The notes below the pieces were generated by a model. The model did not search any database. It saw only the letters and a program-made list of their open reading frames with translations, and was not told where the DNA came from. Of a DNA stretch of 64,000 nt, positions 28,850-37,114 are shown in pieces. The translations under genes were made by a program, and so were the position numbers. How positions within the stretch are numbered: the first letter of the stretch is position 1; every line of letters starts with the position of its first letter. This stretch comes from Sinorhizobium kostiense. GTDB lineage: Bacteria; Pseudomonadota; Alphaproteobacteria; Rhizobiales; Rhizobiaceae. The stretch is from positions 62,001-126,000 of the forward strand of contig NZ_JAGILA010000005.1 of assembly GCF_017874595.1 (NCBI RefSeq), given 5' to 3'.

Positions 28850-29092
28850 TTAGACGAATGCATAGCGGAGCGCACCGAACAGAAGGAGCACGCCGCCGAC
28901 CGTCGTCAGCCCCACACCGAGCCAGTTCCGCGTCGGGGCGAGGAAACGCAGCCCTTGGTGCCGCGGCTCGAGCGTCTGTCGATCGTTCTCCTGCTTCGGC
29001 GGGCGACTGAGGCGTCGCCGGGCCAAGGCTTCCCACACCATCGCGAGAATGCCGAAGATGAAAAGAAATGCACCGATCAGGACCGTCCCCAC
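28850..29092 (-). CDS. Small two-helix membrane protein, GTG start
   Basis: An 80-residue hypothetical protein with two hydrophobic segments: VLIGAFLFIFGILAMVW near the N-terminus and LGVGLTTVGGVLLLFGAL near the C-terminus, joined by a basic/polar loop. No ATG is suitable, but a GGAGGAAAC ribosome binding site sits just ahead of GTG at 29092, which fixes the start. I do not recognise the family. Confidence 0.65.
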   Translation of the reverse strand: MGTVLIGAFLFIFGILAMVWEALARRRLSRPPKQENDRQTLEPRHQGLRFLAPTRNWLGVGLTTVGGVLLLFGALRYAFV

Positions 29093-29162
29093 GGCGTTTC
29101 CTCCAGCACGGCGCCATCTGTTTTGTGCAACGTCGGGTGAATCCACCAGACTGCAAGACGCC

Positions 29163-29411
29163 CTAACGCGTGCGCGTTTGTGGCCGCACAATATTCATCT
29201 GGAGCTCGTGACTCGTCGCATATCTACCGAGCACCTTGATCAGCCGCTTTTCCTCGGCCCTGTGAATGCCGGTTCGGCGGCAATACTCTGCCACGTCCCA
29301 GACATGCTTCGCCTGGGTCCTGTCGAGCTTCCGAGTGTCCGGGTGTTCCATCCTGCGCCTCCCACGCTCCTCAAAATCAACGCCGCCGAAATCGGTTTTG
29401 TTCCAAGTCAT
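29163..29411 (-). CDS. Hypothetical 82-residue protein
   Basis: Starts MTWNKTDFGG and continues as a basic, mostly helical protein (TQAKHVWDVAEYCRRTG, RLIKVLGRYAT). Helix pattern and length resemble small DUF3606-like or stress-associated rhizobial proteins, but I cannot name a family with confidence. The ribosome binding site is weak. Coding is supported mainly by a plausible amino-acid composition. Confidence 0.45.
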   Translation of the reverse strand: MTWNKTDFGGVDFEERGRRRMEHPDTRKLDRTQAKHVWDVAEYCRRTGIHRAEEKRLIKVLGRYATSHELQMNIVRPQTRTR

Positions 29412-29548
29412 AGGTGAACGATCGCCGACCCCCGCTCCGCGGAACATTTCCTCCCGCCGAGCCGTTCTCTTCGGGTCGGGGAAAGCCATCGTCGGGGCCA
29501 ACTGGCCAAGCGCGACGAAGTAGAAAAAGCAAAGAACGGAATTGTTCG

Positions 29549-29956
29549 ATGTCCCGGAAGGTTACGCCCGAAAAACTTGAAAAACTGACGCTCATGCTCG
29601 GCCAAACCGTTGCGGCGATGCGGGTCAACGAGATCCTGATGTGCCGCCTGCTGAGGTGGGCTGCCGCCAACAGCAATGATCCGAGGCGCTTCATCGAAGA
29701 GGTCTTGGAAAAGACGAGAGACGAATTGCAGCGCCCCGCCGAAGCCGATGGCAGCGCGGCCACCGCAGAGGCAACTGTGCAAGCCCTCGAATACCTCGAC
29801 GACCTCGCCGAGGATATCCAGTCAAAACAGGAACGAAAATCGTCTCGCCGGGATGTCAAAGGCCTCTCGCTCCTCGACCGGTATCAATTCCCCAGTTTCA
29901 CCGCGGCGCCTCGCCGGGCCCCCGACGGCACCGAAGTGCAAAAGGGGCGCGGCTGA
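29549..29956 (+). CDS. Hypothetical helical protein
   Basis: A 135-residue hydrophilic protein starting MSRKVTPEKLEKLTLMLGQ. Predicted long helices (RVNEILMCRLLRWAAAN, RFIEEVLEKTRDELQ, VQALEYLDDLAEDIQSK) are followed by a basic, Pro-containing tail. No family recognised. The start at 29549 begins the well-formed helical part; the frame extends upstream with Pro/Arg-rich sequence that looks non-coding. Confidence 0.55.
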   Translation: MSRKVTPEKLEKLTLMLGQTVAAMRVNEILMCRLLRWAAANSNDPRRFIEEVLEKTRDELQRPAEADGSAATAEATVQALEYLDDLAEDIQSKQERKSSRRDVKGLSLLDRYQFPSFTAAPRRAPDGTEVQKGRG

Positions 29957-29979
29957 CGCGCCGTTGGCGCGGATGTGCG

Positions 29980-30552
29980 TCATTCGCTCGGATGCGGCAC
30001 CGTTTTCGGCGGCTCTTCCAGGAATGTATAAGGCCCGTCGGGACACTTGACGTTCGGGTTCACCGGATGGAAGACCCCCATTGGGTTCGGCTTGAAGATC
30101 CACGCATGCAGGTCGTAATGATGGAGCGCGGCCGGCAGTAGCGGCTCATGCCCCTCCATCGGCCCATCGAAGGGATGTCCGAAGAGCTCCGGCTTCGGCT
30201 TGACGCCGGTCGCAAGCGGGATCAGCCATTCTACGGCAACGAGTTCGAGCTTGTCGCCGACCGGCTCGTAAAGCAGCAAGGTCGGCTTCATCGGATCGGG
30301 CTCTGGACCGATCAAAGCGGGGTTCAGGAAATGCACCCCCATGGTTCCCGAAGCATACTTGACGCATCCGAGCGTCGAGAAATAGCCGTCGCGCACGGCG
30401 ACCACCGGGTCTTTGTACTTTTCGAGCGCCACCTTCAGCTTTTCGAGCTCCGGCGGAAGCGCGTCAGTGGCCGTCACTAGTTGAGGTGTGAAAGAAGCGC
30501 CCGCCGCGAGACAAATTGTCTGTAGCAAGCGCAGTACCGAAGACATAGGCAT
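29980..30552 (-). CDS. Secreted hypothetical protein
   Basis: A 190-residue protein with an N-terminal hydrophobic signal (SVLRLLQTICLAAGASF) and a mature part containing DGYFSTLGCVKYASGTMGVHFLN, EPVGDKLELVAVEW and LHAWIFKPNPMGVFHPVNPNV. This resembles a widespread uncharacterised periplasmic family, named only as hypothetical in genomes I remember. GGGAGG lies eight bases before the ATG at 30552. The His-rich C-terminal half could bind metal, but this is speculation. Confidence 0.7.
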   Translation of the reverse strand: MPMSSVLRLLQTICLAAGASFTPQLVTATDALPPELEKLKVALEKYKDPVVAVRDGYFSTLGCVKYASGTMGVHFLNPALIGPEPDPMKPTLLLYEPVGDKLELVAVEWLIPLATGVKPKPELFGHPFDGPMEGHEPLLPAALHHYDLHAWIFKPNPMGVFHPVNPNVKCPDGPYTFLEEPPKTVPHPSE

Positions 30553-30848
30553 GGCTCGGTCCTCCCTCGCTCTCTCGCCTCCCGCGAGGAGCACGGCGCA
30601 TGATACAGCACCGAGGAGTGGGGAGCCACTCGCGAGAAAGGGTTAGGTGGGCTTGCGAGCCTCCATTGCGGCTCCGCGGGCGGCGCGAACCTATGTGAGT
30701 GCATCCCGATCCAGCAGTCGGAATCGAATACCGCTGGAACTCACCGCGAGAACGCAGAGTTAATCTTTCGCGATTCGATTTCTGCCAGTCACTCTGTTAC
30801 CTTACTGACGTTTCGAGGTTCGATCCGTCGTTCCGAAGGAATGCGCCC

Positions 30849-33029
30849 ATGGCTTCCGCAACTGCCGACTCTCCCGTCACCGAGCCCTACTCCGTCCCGG
30901 CAACCAATTCCCTCCAGGAGCGGCGGCCGAACACTCTGAAGCACGGGGACACCTTTGCCGTTTTCGACCAGAACGGCGATGCCTATTCCGGACCGGGCAG
31001 CCCCGAGGGGCTCTTCCATCGCGATACCCGTCACCTCTCCCATCTTTGCCTGACGATCAATTCCGCCCGGCCGCTGCTTCTGTCCTCGACCCTCAGGGAC
31101 GACAATGCCACGCTGACCTGCGACCTGACGAACCCCGACTTCGTCGATAAGAACGGCGAACGGCGGTTGCGGCACGACTCGATCCACTTGCGGCGATCAC
31201 GCTTCGTTTGGAACGGCACCTGCTACGAACGGCTGCTGGTGCGAAACTTCCACGAAGAGACGCAATTGATCGAGATCCGCATCGACTTTGCGGCCGATTT
31301 CGCCGACCTTTTCGAAGTCCGTGGGAAGCAGCGAAAGCGTCGCGGACAAATGCATCCGCCAACCACCACCCGTCACGAGGTTCGCCTGTCCTATACTGGC
31401 CTCGACGGCCTCGAACGAACCACCCGTTTAGGCTTCGACCCGCCGCCTTCGACCCTCACGGCGGCAGCTGCCACATACCAACTCGAACTCGACCCCGGCG
31501 AAAGCCGAACCCTGTTTCTGGAGGTCAACTGCCAACGGGAACCGGCGATCCCGATCGGCCATCGCTCCTATTTCTTCGCGCTGAGGGATGCCCGCCGCGC
31601 CTTGCGCGCCTCTTCCGGCCGGGCCGCCTGCATCTTGAGTTCGAACGAGGTCTTCAACGAGGTCGCACAACGCAGCATGTCCGACCTCTACATGCTCATC
31701 ACCGAAACTCCGGAAGGGCCCTATCCCTATGCGGGCATCCCCTGGTTCAGCACGGCCTTCGGTCGCGACGCGATCATCACCGCCATGGAGACGCTATGGC
31801 TCGATCCGGAGATCGCCCGGGGCGTGCTGGCGCATCTGGCTGCGAACCAGGCGACGGGTTTCGACCCGCTGTCGGACGCCGAGCCGGGCAAGATCCTCCA
31901 TGAGGTGCGCTTCGGCGAAATGGCCGAGCTCAGGGAAGTGCCGTTCCGGCGCTACTACGGCAGCGTGGATTCGACGCCGCTTTTCGTGATGCTCGCCGGC
32001 CAATACCTGCAGCGCACCGGTGACATCGGGACGATTCGCCAAATCTGGCCGAACATCGAGGCGGCGCTGACGTGGATCGACGATCATGGCGACCGCGACG
32101 GCGACGGCTTTGTCGAATACGGCCGCCGCACCGAGGACGGCCTCCTCAACCAGGGCTGGAAAGACAGCCACGACTCCGTCTTCCATTCGGACGGATCGCT
32201 CGCCCGCGGTCCGATCGCGATCGCCGAGGTACAGGCCTATGTCTACGGTGCATGGGAGGCGGCGGCAAGAATGCTTCGGGACCTCGGGCAGGAAGACCGC
32301 GCCGTCGGTTTCCTCAGGCGCTCCGAGGAGTTGAGACGCCAGTTCGACTCGGTCTTCTTCGATGAGGAGCTGGGCACCTACGTGCTTGCGCTCGACGGCG
32401 ACAAACGGCCGTGTCGGGTCCGCTCCTCCAATGCCGGCCATGCCCTTCTCACCGGCCTCGCCTTGACCGACCGCGTGGAAACAGTCGCAAAAACGCTGAT
32501 GTCCGGCGCCTCCTTCTCAGGCTGGGGAATAAGGACCATCCCCGTCACTGAAAGCCGCTACAATCCGATGAGTTACCACAACGGCTCCGTGTGGCCGCAC
32601 GACAATGCGCTGATCGCCCTCGGTCTGGCGCGCTACGGCTTTCGCCACGCGGCCGCACGGATCTTCGAGGGCCTGTTCGCCGCCTCGACCTATATCGAAC
32701 TGCGCCGTCTGCCTGAGCTCTTTTGCGGCTTTCCTCGCCAGCGGGCGCAAGGGCCGACCTTCTATCCGGTGGCCTGCATCCCCCAGGCATGGGCGGCCGC
32801 AGCACCCCTCTCGCTCGTGCAGTCCTGCCTTGGGCTGGAGTTCAACACGAAATCCATGCAGATCACCTTCGATACTCCCGTGCTGCCGGAGTTCATAGAG
32901 AGGCTCGAGATAAAGCAACTCAAGGTCGGCATAGGCTCGGTGCATGTCGCGGTACACCGCTCCGGCACGCGGGTGGTCGTCGACGTCATCGAGCGAAAAG
33001 GCAATGTGCGGGTCATCACGATCCTCTGA
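30849..33029 (+). CDS. Glycogen-debranching-type amylo-alpha-1,6-glucosidase
   Basis: A 726-residue cytoplasmic enzyme. The N-terminal GDE_N_bis-type beta domain (about 20-240, with TFAVFDQNGDAY and GLFHRDTRHLSHL) is followed by an (alpha/alpha)6 barrel (about 280-690) with PWFSTAFGRDAIIT, GKILHEVRFGEMA, NQGWKDSHDSVFH and YNPMSYHNGSVWPHDNAL, typical of amylo-alpha-1,6-glucosidase/GH63-like proteins. In bacteria these are often near trehalose or glycogen genes, but none is adjacent here. The ATG at 30849 is used; the upstream frame lacks family sequence. Confidence 0.9.
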   Translation: MASATADSPVTEPYSVPATNSLQERRPNTLKHGDTFAVFDQNGDAYSGPGSPEGLFHRDTRHLSHLCLTINSARPLLLSSTLRDDNATLTCDLTNPDFVDKNGERRLRHDSIHLRRSRFVWNGTCYERLLVRNFHEETQLIEIRIDFAADFADLFEVRGKQRKRRGQMHPPTTTRHEVRLSYTGLDGLERTTRLGFDPPPSTLTAAAATYQLELDPGESRTLFLEVNCQREPAIPIGHRSYFFALRDARRALRASSGRAACILSSNEVFNEVAQRSMSDLYMLITETPEGPYPYAGIPWFSTAFGRDAIITAMETLWLDPEIARGVLAHLAANQATGFDPLSDAEPGKILHEVRFGEMAELREVPFRRYYGSVDSTPLFVMLAGQYLQRTGDIGTIRQIWPNIEAALTWIDDHGDRDGDGFVEYGRRTEDGLLNQGWKDSHDSVFHSDGSLARGPIAIAEVQAYVYGAWEAAARMLRDLGQEDRAVGFLRRSEELRRQFDSVFFDEELGTYVLALDGDKRPCRVRSSNAGHALLTGLALTDRVETVAKTLMSGASFSGWGIRTIPVTESRYNPMSYHNGSVWPHDNALIALGLARYGFRHAAARIFEGLFAASTYIELRRLPELFCGFPRQRAQGPTFYPVACIPQAWAAAAPLSLVQSCLGLEFNTKSMQITFDTPVLPEFIERLEIKQLKVGIGSVHVAVHRSGTRVVVDVIERKGNVRVITIL

Positions 33030-33038
33030 CAGCCCTCC

Positions 33039-33127
33039 CTGCATGTCTTCTTGAAAGGACAATGACATGCAGCAGATCAAGGCGCTACAGCGAGCCTTGC
33101 GCGTCTGATGGGACGCGCGGCGCTGTC
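33039..33127 (-). repeat. RIME-like repeat, inverted orientation
   Basis: Reads CTGCATGTC, a shortened second palindrome, GACATGCAGCAGATCAA, GCTACAGCGAGCCTTGCGCG and GACGCGCGGCGCTGT. It lies between the convergent debranching-enzyme and EEP genes. Confidence 0.8.
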
Positions 33128-33133
33128 GGGCAA

Positions 33134-33925
33134 TCACGGCAGCGGTGGGAAGCTTTCTCCATAGGCGGGCTGAAGACCTTTCTCGGTCGGCCTGGCATTG
33201 GGTTGGACCTCAAGTTCGGCGAGCACCGGCAGATGATCCGAAGCCACGCGCGCAAGCGCGCTGCTGTGCACCCGGCAGGCGCTGGCGCCGATCCCGTCAC
33301 CGACAAAGATGTGGTCCAGCCGCAAGAGCGGTAGGCGCGACGGAAAGGTCGGCCGCGGCTTCAAATTGCAGAGGCTCGTCACGTCCTTGAGTTGCCCGGC
33401 CAGGAGCTTGTACGTCGTCGAGCGTGCAATCGCGTTCAGGTCGCCCGCCAGGATCACGCGCGAATCCGGTTGCCTGATAGCCCCGAGCCAGCCGGGACCC
33501 AACAGCGCCGTCGCCTGTCGGATACGCTCGGAACCGCGCAATCCGAGATGCGTGTCGATGACCTGGAGCTTGACCCCTGCAAAGTCTATTTCCACCCAGA
33601 GAGCACCTCGAGGCTCTCCGCACGACGGCAGCGCGTCCGCCTTGACCAGACGCATCGGCAATGCCGTCAGCACCGCATCGCCGTATTTCTCTTCTTTGAG
33701 GTGGAGCGCCGGATGAAACTCCGCCTCCATTCGCAGATGCGCGGCGATCATCTGTGCCTGGTCCATGCCGGCGCTGCGGGCGCGGCCGACATCCACCTCC
33801 TGCAGGGCAATGATGTCGGGCTGGCATTCGCCGATGACGGCCGCGACACGCCCAGGGTCGAGCTTCCGGTCGGTGCCGAAACAACTATGGACGTTGTAGG
33901 TGAGGAAACGCAGCCGTCGAGGCAT
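33134..33925 (-). CDS. Endonuclease/exonuclease/phosphatase family hydrolase
   Basis: A 263-residue EEP-fold enzyme: LTYNVHSCFGTD at the N-terminus, the metal Glu in ALQEVD, the catalytic region DTHLGLRG, the AGDLNA motif and the terminal ASDHLPV with catalytic Asp-His. It lacks a signal peptide and may act on phosphodiesters in nucleic acids or lipids. It is divergent from the membrane protein at 34019 and close to the phospholipase D-like gene. The same three domain types occur together in some bacterial fusion proteins, which suggests a phospholipid-related role (inference). Confidence 0.88.
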   Translation of the reverse strand: MPRRLRFLTYNVHSCFGTDRKLDPGRVAAVIGECQPDIIALQEVDVGRARSAGMDQAQMIAAHLRMEAEFHPALHLKEEKYGDAVLTALPMRLVKADALPSCGEPRGALWVEIDFAGVKLQVIDTHLGLRGSERIRQATALLGPGWLGAIRQPDSRVILAGDLNAIARSTTYKLLAGQLKDVTSLCNLKPRPTFPSRLPLLRLDHIFVGDGIGASACRVHSSALARVASDHLPVLAELEVQPNARPTEKGLQPAYGESFPPLP

Positions 33926-34018
33926 GATCCCTGTTTAATCACTCCGGGCTGTGGTCTTCCAATCGGGAACACGTCGGACCCGCTTTTCGTTCCGATGACG
34001 GACATGGGAGCGCGGCAG

Positions 34019-34957
34019 ATGCCCACCAAGATATTTGCAAGACTATTCATTGTCGCCGCCATCGGCATCGCCGCGTGGCTGATCTATCGCACGCTCAACC
34101 GATACTCCCCGGACGAGATCGCCCGCTCGGTCATGCAGATTCCGCTCGGGCACCTCGCGGCGGGAGTGGGCTACGTCTTCCTCTCCTATTTATGCCTCAC
34201 GCTGTTCGATACGCTTGCGGTGCGCTATGTCGGTCGAAAGCTCGCCTATCCCCGAGTGGCTGTCACCTCCTTCACCAGCCTCGCCATCGGCCACAATGTC
34301 GGCGTTGCCGCCTTGAGCAGCGGCGCCGTCCGCTACCGCTTCTACTCGCGTTGGGGGTTCAGCGGTGAAGAGGTCGCAAAGATCATTCTCTTCTGCGGCG
34401 TCACCGTCGGCCTGGGCCTTGCCACCCTCGCCGGTCTTTGCTGTCTGATCATGCCGGAGAGCGCCGCGGCAATCATCGGCCTTTCCGAACCGGGTGCCCT
34501 CCTTCTGGGCGTCGCCTGTCTTGCTGGCTCGACCGGCTACGTCATGCTCGCGGGCGTGCTGCGTGGGTCGCTTCGGATCTGGCGGTGGTCGTTCGAAATG
34601 CCGTCGCTTCCGATTGCGGCCGGTCAGGTGATCGTCGGTACGAGCAATTACCTTTGCGTCAGCGCCTGCTTGCACCAACTCGTGCAGGCATTCGGAAACC
34701 CGGCCTACCTGGAGACCGCGACCGCCTATGTCGGCGCCAGTGTTGCTGCCCTTGTCAGCCACGTGCCGGGCGGAATCGGCGTCCTTGAAGCAACGATCGC
34801 GTTTCTGCTCGGCCAGGCCGCAAACATCGGCGCGCTCATCGCGTTCCGGGCGATCTATTTCTTCCTGCCACTCCCGCTTGGATTGATGTCGCTCTCGATT
34901 GCCGAATTCGTCCGCTTCGACGAAGCGAAAAGCCTCGCCACCAAGGCGAAGAGCTGA
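34019..34957 (+). CDS. Lysylphosphatidylglycerol-synthase-type integral membrane protein (UPF0104)
   Basis: A 312-residue polytopic membrane protein with about eight hydrophobic segments and the family motifs NHNVG-like AIGHNVGVAALSSGAVRYRFY and ALVSHVPGGIGVLEA. It corresponds to the flippase-like transmembrane domain of MprF without the aminoacyltransferase domain, so it should move or organise lipids rather than make lysyl-PG. GGGAG eight bases before the ATG at 34019 favours that start over ATGs at 33995 and 34004. Its last 103 bases overlap, tail to tail, the phospholipase D-like gene on the other strand. Confidence 0.9.
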   Translation: MPTKIFARLFIVAAIGIAAWLIYRTLNRYSPDEIARSVMQIPLGHLAAGVGYVFLSYLCLTLFDTLAVRYVGRKLAYPRVAVTSFTSLAIGHNVGVAALSSGAVRYRFYSRWGFSGEEVAKIILFCGVTVGLGLATLAGLCCLIMPESAAAIIGLSEPGALLLGVACLAGSTGYVMLAGVLRGSLRIWRWSFEMPSLPIAAGQVIVGTSNYLCVSACLHQLVQAFGNPAYLETATAYVGASVAALVSHVPGGIGVLEATIAFLLGQAANIGALIAFRAIYFFLPLPLGLMSLSIAEFVRFDEAKSLATKAKS

Positions 34958-36474
34958 CCCGTCCAGCGTCTGGCGAGGGTGCGCACGCCGGACAGGGGCC
35001 GTAGCGGTCGGTTCGGGTCCACGATGCCCGTCCCCCAGACTAGCGCCGTCGCCCCCTTGTCCTTGATCCCGTTGAAGGGCCGCAAGCCACGCGAATGGCC
35101 GTTTAGCCCATCGATGACGGCGACGAGCGAGCCTGTGTCGCGCAGCATCCTTCGGACCTCGGACGGGTCCGCGTCGAGATGTTCGGCCAATAGGCAATTG
35201 CGAATGCCCTCGATTGCCGCGCGCTGCTCTTCGTCCGCAGCCTCCACGGCAACGTCGCATTCGGTGTCGAGCCCCTCCGAGCGGTTGTTGAAGTTTGACG
35301 AGCCGACGCGCAGGAAGCGCTCGTCGATCGCGACCACCTTCGAATGAATGATCACCTCCTGCTCGGATCCGTCGATTGCGGGAACCACCGGATAGGCGAC
35401 CCGCAGCCTGCCATGACGGTCGGCCCGTTTCAGCCGTCGGATAAGGCGATCGCGATTGCCCCCCATCACCAGTTTTTCCAGGAGCCCGTGCGAATTTCGC
35501 GTGGTGATCACCACGATTTCAGGGCCGTCCGGCTCCTGCAATCTCTCAGCGAGCAGCTTGCCGATCCTGCCTGAGGCGAAGTACTGGTTCTCGATGTAGA
35601 TGTGGCGGCGGGCGCTGCGCAGCGCGTCGAGGGTCAGCCGCAGCGCCTCCTGGCGTCCTCGCCTTTCGCCGAAGCCTGGCTCGGTGCGCGCGATGGCAAG
35701 CCGGCAGTTGGTGAGGACGGGCTCGATGCCCTCCGGCCATGCGACGCTCGACGAGTTCGGGGGCAGGACGTCTTCGCCGATCGACGACTTCCAGCGGGAG
35801 CGGCAAAGATCTCCGATGGCGCGGCTCGCTTCGCCGTCGAAGACGACCTCGATGTCGTGCACCGGGTCATAGGGTTTTCCGTCCGGATCGCGGCGCAGAT
35901 CGTTCTCCGGCGAATGATCCGGCGTGTCCCAGCGCCGCGCTGTCAGATCGATGCCGCCGACAAAGGCGACACGGTCGTCGATCGAGACGAGCTTCTGGTG
36001 ATGGCAGCCGCGAAGGGCGCGGTGGTTCGCAAAGCGCAGTTCGATCCGAGGATGCATCGACCATTTCTGTTTGCGAAAGAGCCGCAAGGACTTTCCCGAG
36101 TAGATCGGTCCCATCGCCCAGACGAGAATTCGGATCCTTAAGTTCGGCTTTCGCGCGGCCAGGCGCTCCAGCATGGTTCCGAGCGCCTCCGCGTCCGGGA
36201 CCCCTGGCCGCAGTCTGATGCGCGGGTCGAAATCCCATCCGGTGATCCATATCTGTTCTTCCGCCTGCTCGATCGCACGCTCCAGGCAAGCATAAAAGGC
36301 GGCCCCGTCGACAAGGAGCGACACCCGCTCGGCGAGCGCGCGGCGCCAGACATTCTCCGCCTCTCTGATGATCGGCCGAACGGCGGAGCGCCGTCCCTTT
36401 CGCGCGCCTCCGGCAAGTGTGCTCTTCCACACCAAGCTTCGTTTCCCATGGGTTGCAACTGCGAAGGAATCCAT
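34855..36474 (-). CDS. Phospholipase D-like protein
   Basis: A 539-residue PLD superfamily protein with two HKD motifs: HHQKLVSIDD (about 160) followed by GGIDLTARRWD, and HSKVVAIDE (about 380) followed by GSSNFNNRSEG. Members include PLDs and cardiolipin synthases; absence of N-terminal membrane segments argues for a PLD/phosphatidyltransferase acting at the membrane surface. A TTG three codons upstream is possible, but ATG at 36474 is used. The C-terminus overlaps the opposite-strand membrane protein gene by 103 bases. Confidence 0.9.
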   Translation of the reverse strand: MDSFAVATHGKRSLVWKSTLAGGARKGRRSAVRPIIREAENVWRRALAERVSLLVDGAAFYACLERAIEQAEEQIWITGWDFDPRIRLRPGVPDAEALGTMLERLAARKPNLRIRILVWAMGPIYSGKSLRLFRKQKWSMHPRIELRFANHRALRGCHHQKLVSIDDRVAFVGGIDLTARRWDTPDHSPENDLRRDPDGKPYDPVHDIEVVFDGEASRAIGDLCRSRWKSSIGEDVLPPNSSSVAWPEGIEPVLTNCRLAIARTEPGFGERRGRQEALRLTLDALRSARRHIYIENQYFASGRIGKLLAERLQEPDGPEIVVITTRNSHGLLEKLVMGGNRDRLIRRLKRADRHGRLRVAYPVVPAIDGSEQEVIIHSKVVAIDERFLRVGSSNFNNRSEGLDTECDVAVEAADEEQRAAIEGIRNCLLAEHLDADPSEVRRMLRDTGSLVAVIDGLNGHSRGLRPFNGIKDKGATALVWGTGIVDPNRPLRPLSGVRTLARRWTGQLFALVARLFASSKRTNSAIESDINPSGSGRKK

Positions 36475-36632
36475 TTCGGCCAAGTTTTGTTCCCGCGGCC
36501 CGCAGCGGGAGCCTCGGAAGCGGAGGGCGGAAAATGTACAGGTACGCTGTCATTCCGAATATCGCCCGATGCACGCTACCGCTCGGCTCCAGGCGCGGGT
36601 ATTATTATCGGAACCTTGGATTTACGAGGGTG

Positions 36633-36932
36633 GTGAGCTTGGATTTGCAGACCTTCAGAGATTCGCTTGCGAAACCACAGCCGCCTGCCGGTTTAAGCTC
36701 TGCGCTGCAAGCGCTATGGTGGGATGCGAAGGGCGATTGGCACAAGGCGCACGAGCGCGCCCAGGAAGACGACGATGCGGCGGGCATGCGTGTACATGCC
36801 TACCTCCATCGCAAGGAAGGTGATCAATCGAACGCAGAATATTGGTATCGCCGCTGCGGCGCCGCACCGTCGATCTTGACGCTTGATGAGGAATGGGAAG
36901 AGTTGGCGCGGGGACTTTTGCACCACGGCTGA
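36633..36932 (+). CDS. Hypothetical 99-residue protein, GTG start
   Basis: A small cytoplasmic-looking protein: VSLDLQTFRDSL, PAGLSSALQALWWDAKGDWHKAHERAQEDDD, GMRVHAYLHRKEGDQSNAEYWYRRCG and a helical end. The pattern of paired helices with W-W/A-H residues suggests one or two TPR-like hairpins. The GTG at 36633 lies in a GAGGGTG context; TTG at 36639 is an alternative. I recall similar unnamed small proteins in proteobacteria but no function. Confidence 0.7.
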   Translation: MSLDLQTFRDSLAKPQPPAGLSSALQALWWDAKGDWHKAHERAQEDDDAAGMRVHAYLHRKEGDQSNAEYWYRRCGAAPSILTLDEEWEELARGLLHHG

Positions 36933-37114
36933 GCTCTGCGCCACGCAAAGTCTGCTTCTGCGGCGTTTGAGGCCATCAATGCGCCATACAACGGTTGCTT
37001 GCGCGCGCGGCAATGAACGTTGGATGTCGACCAAGCCCAGCTTGGCCCGCCGAATAGACATGGAAGAAGGACGGCAGTAAAGTTGCCCAATGGGTGCTAG
37101 GAAGGCGCCATTGC

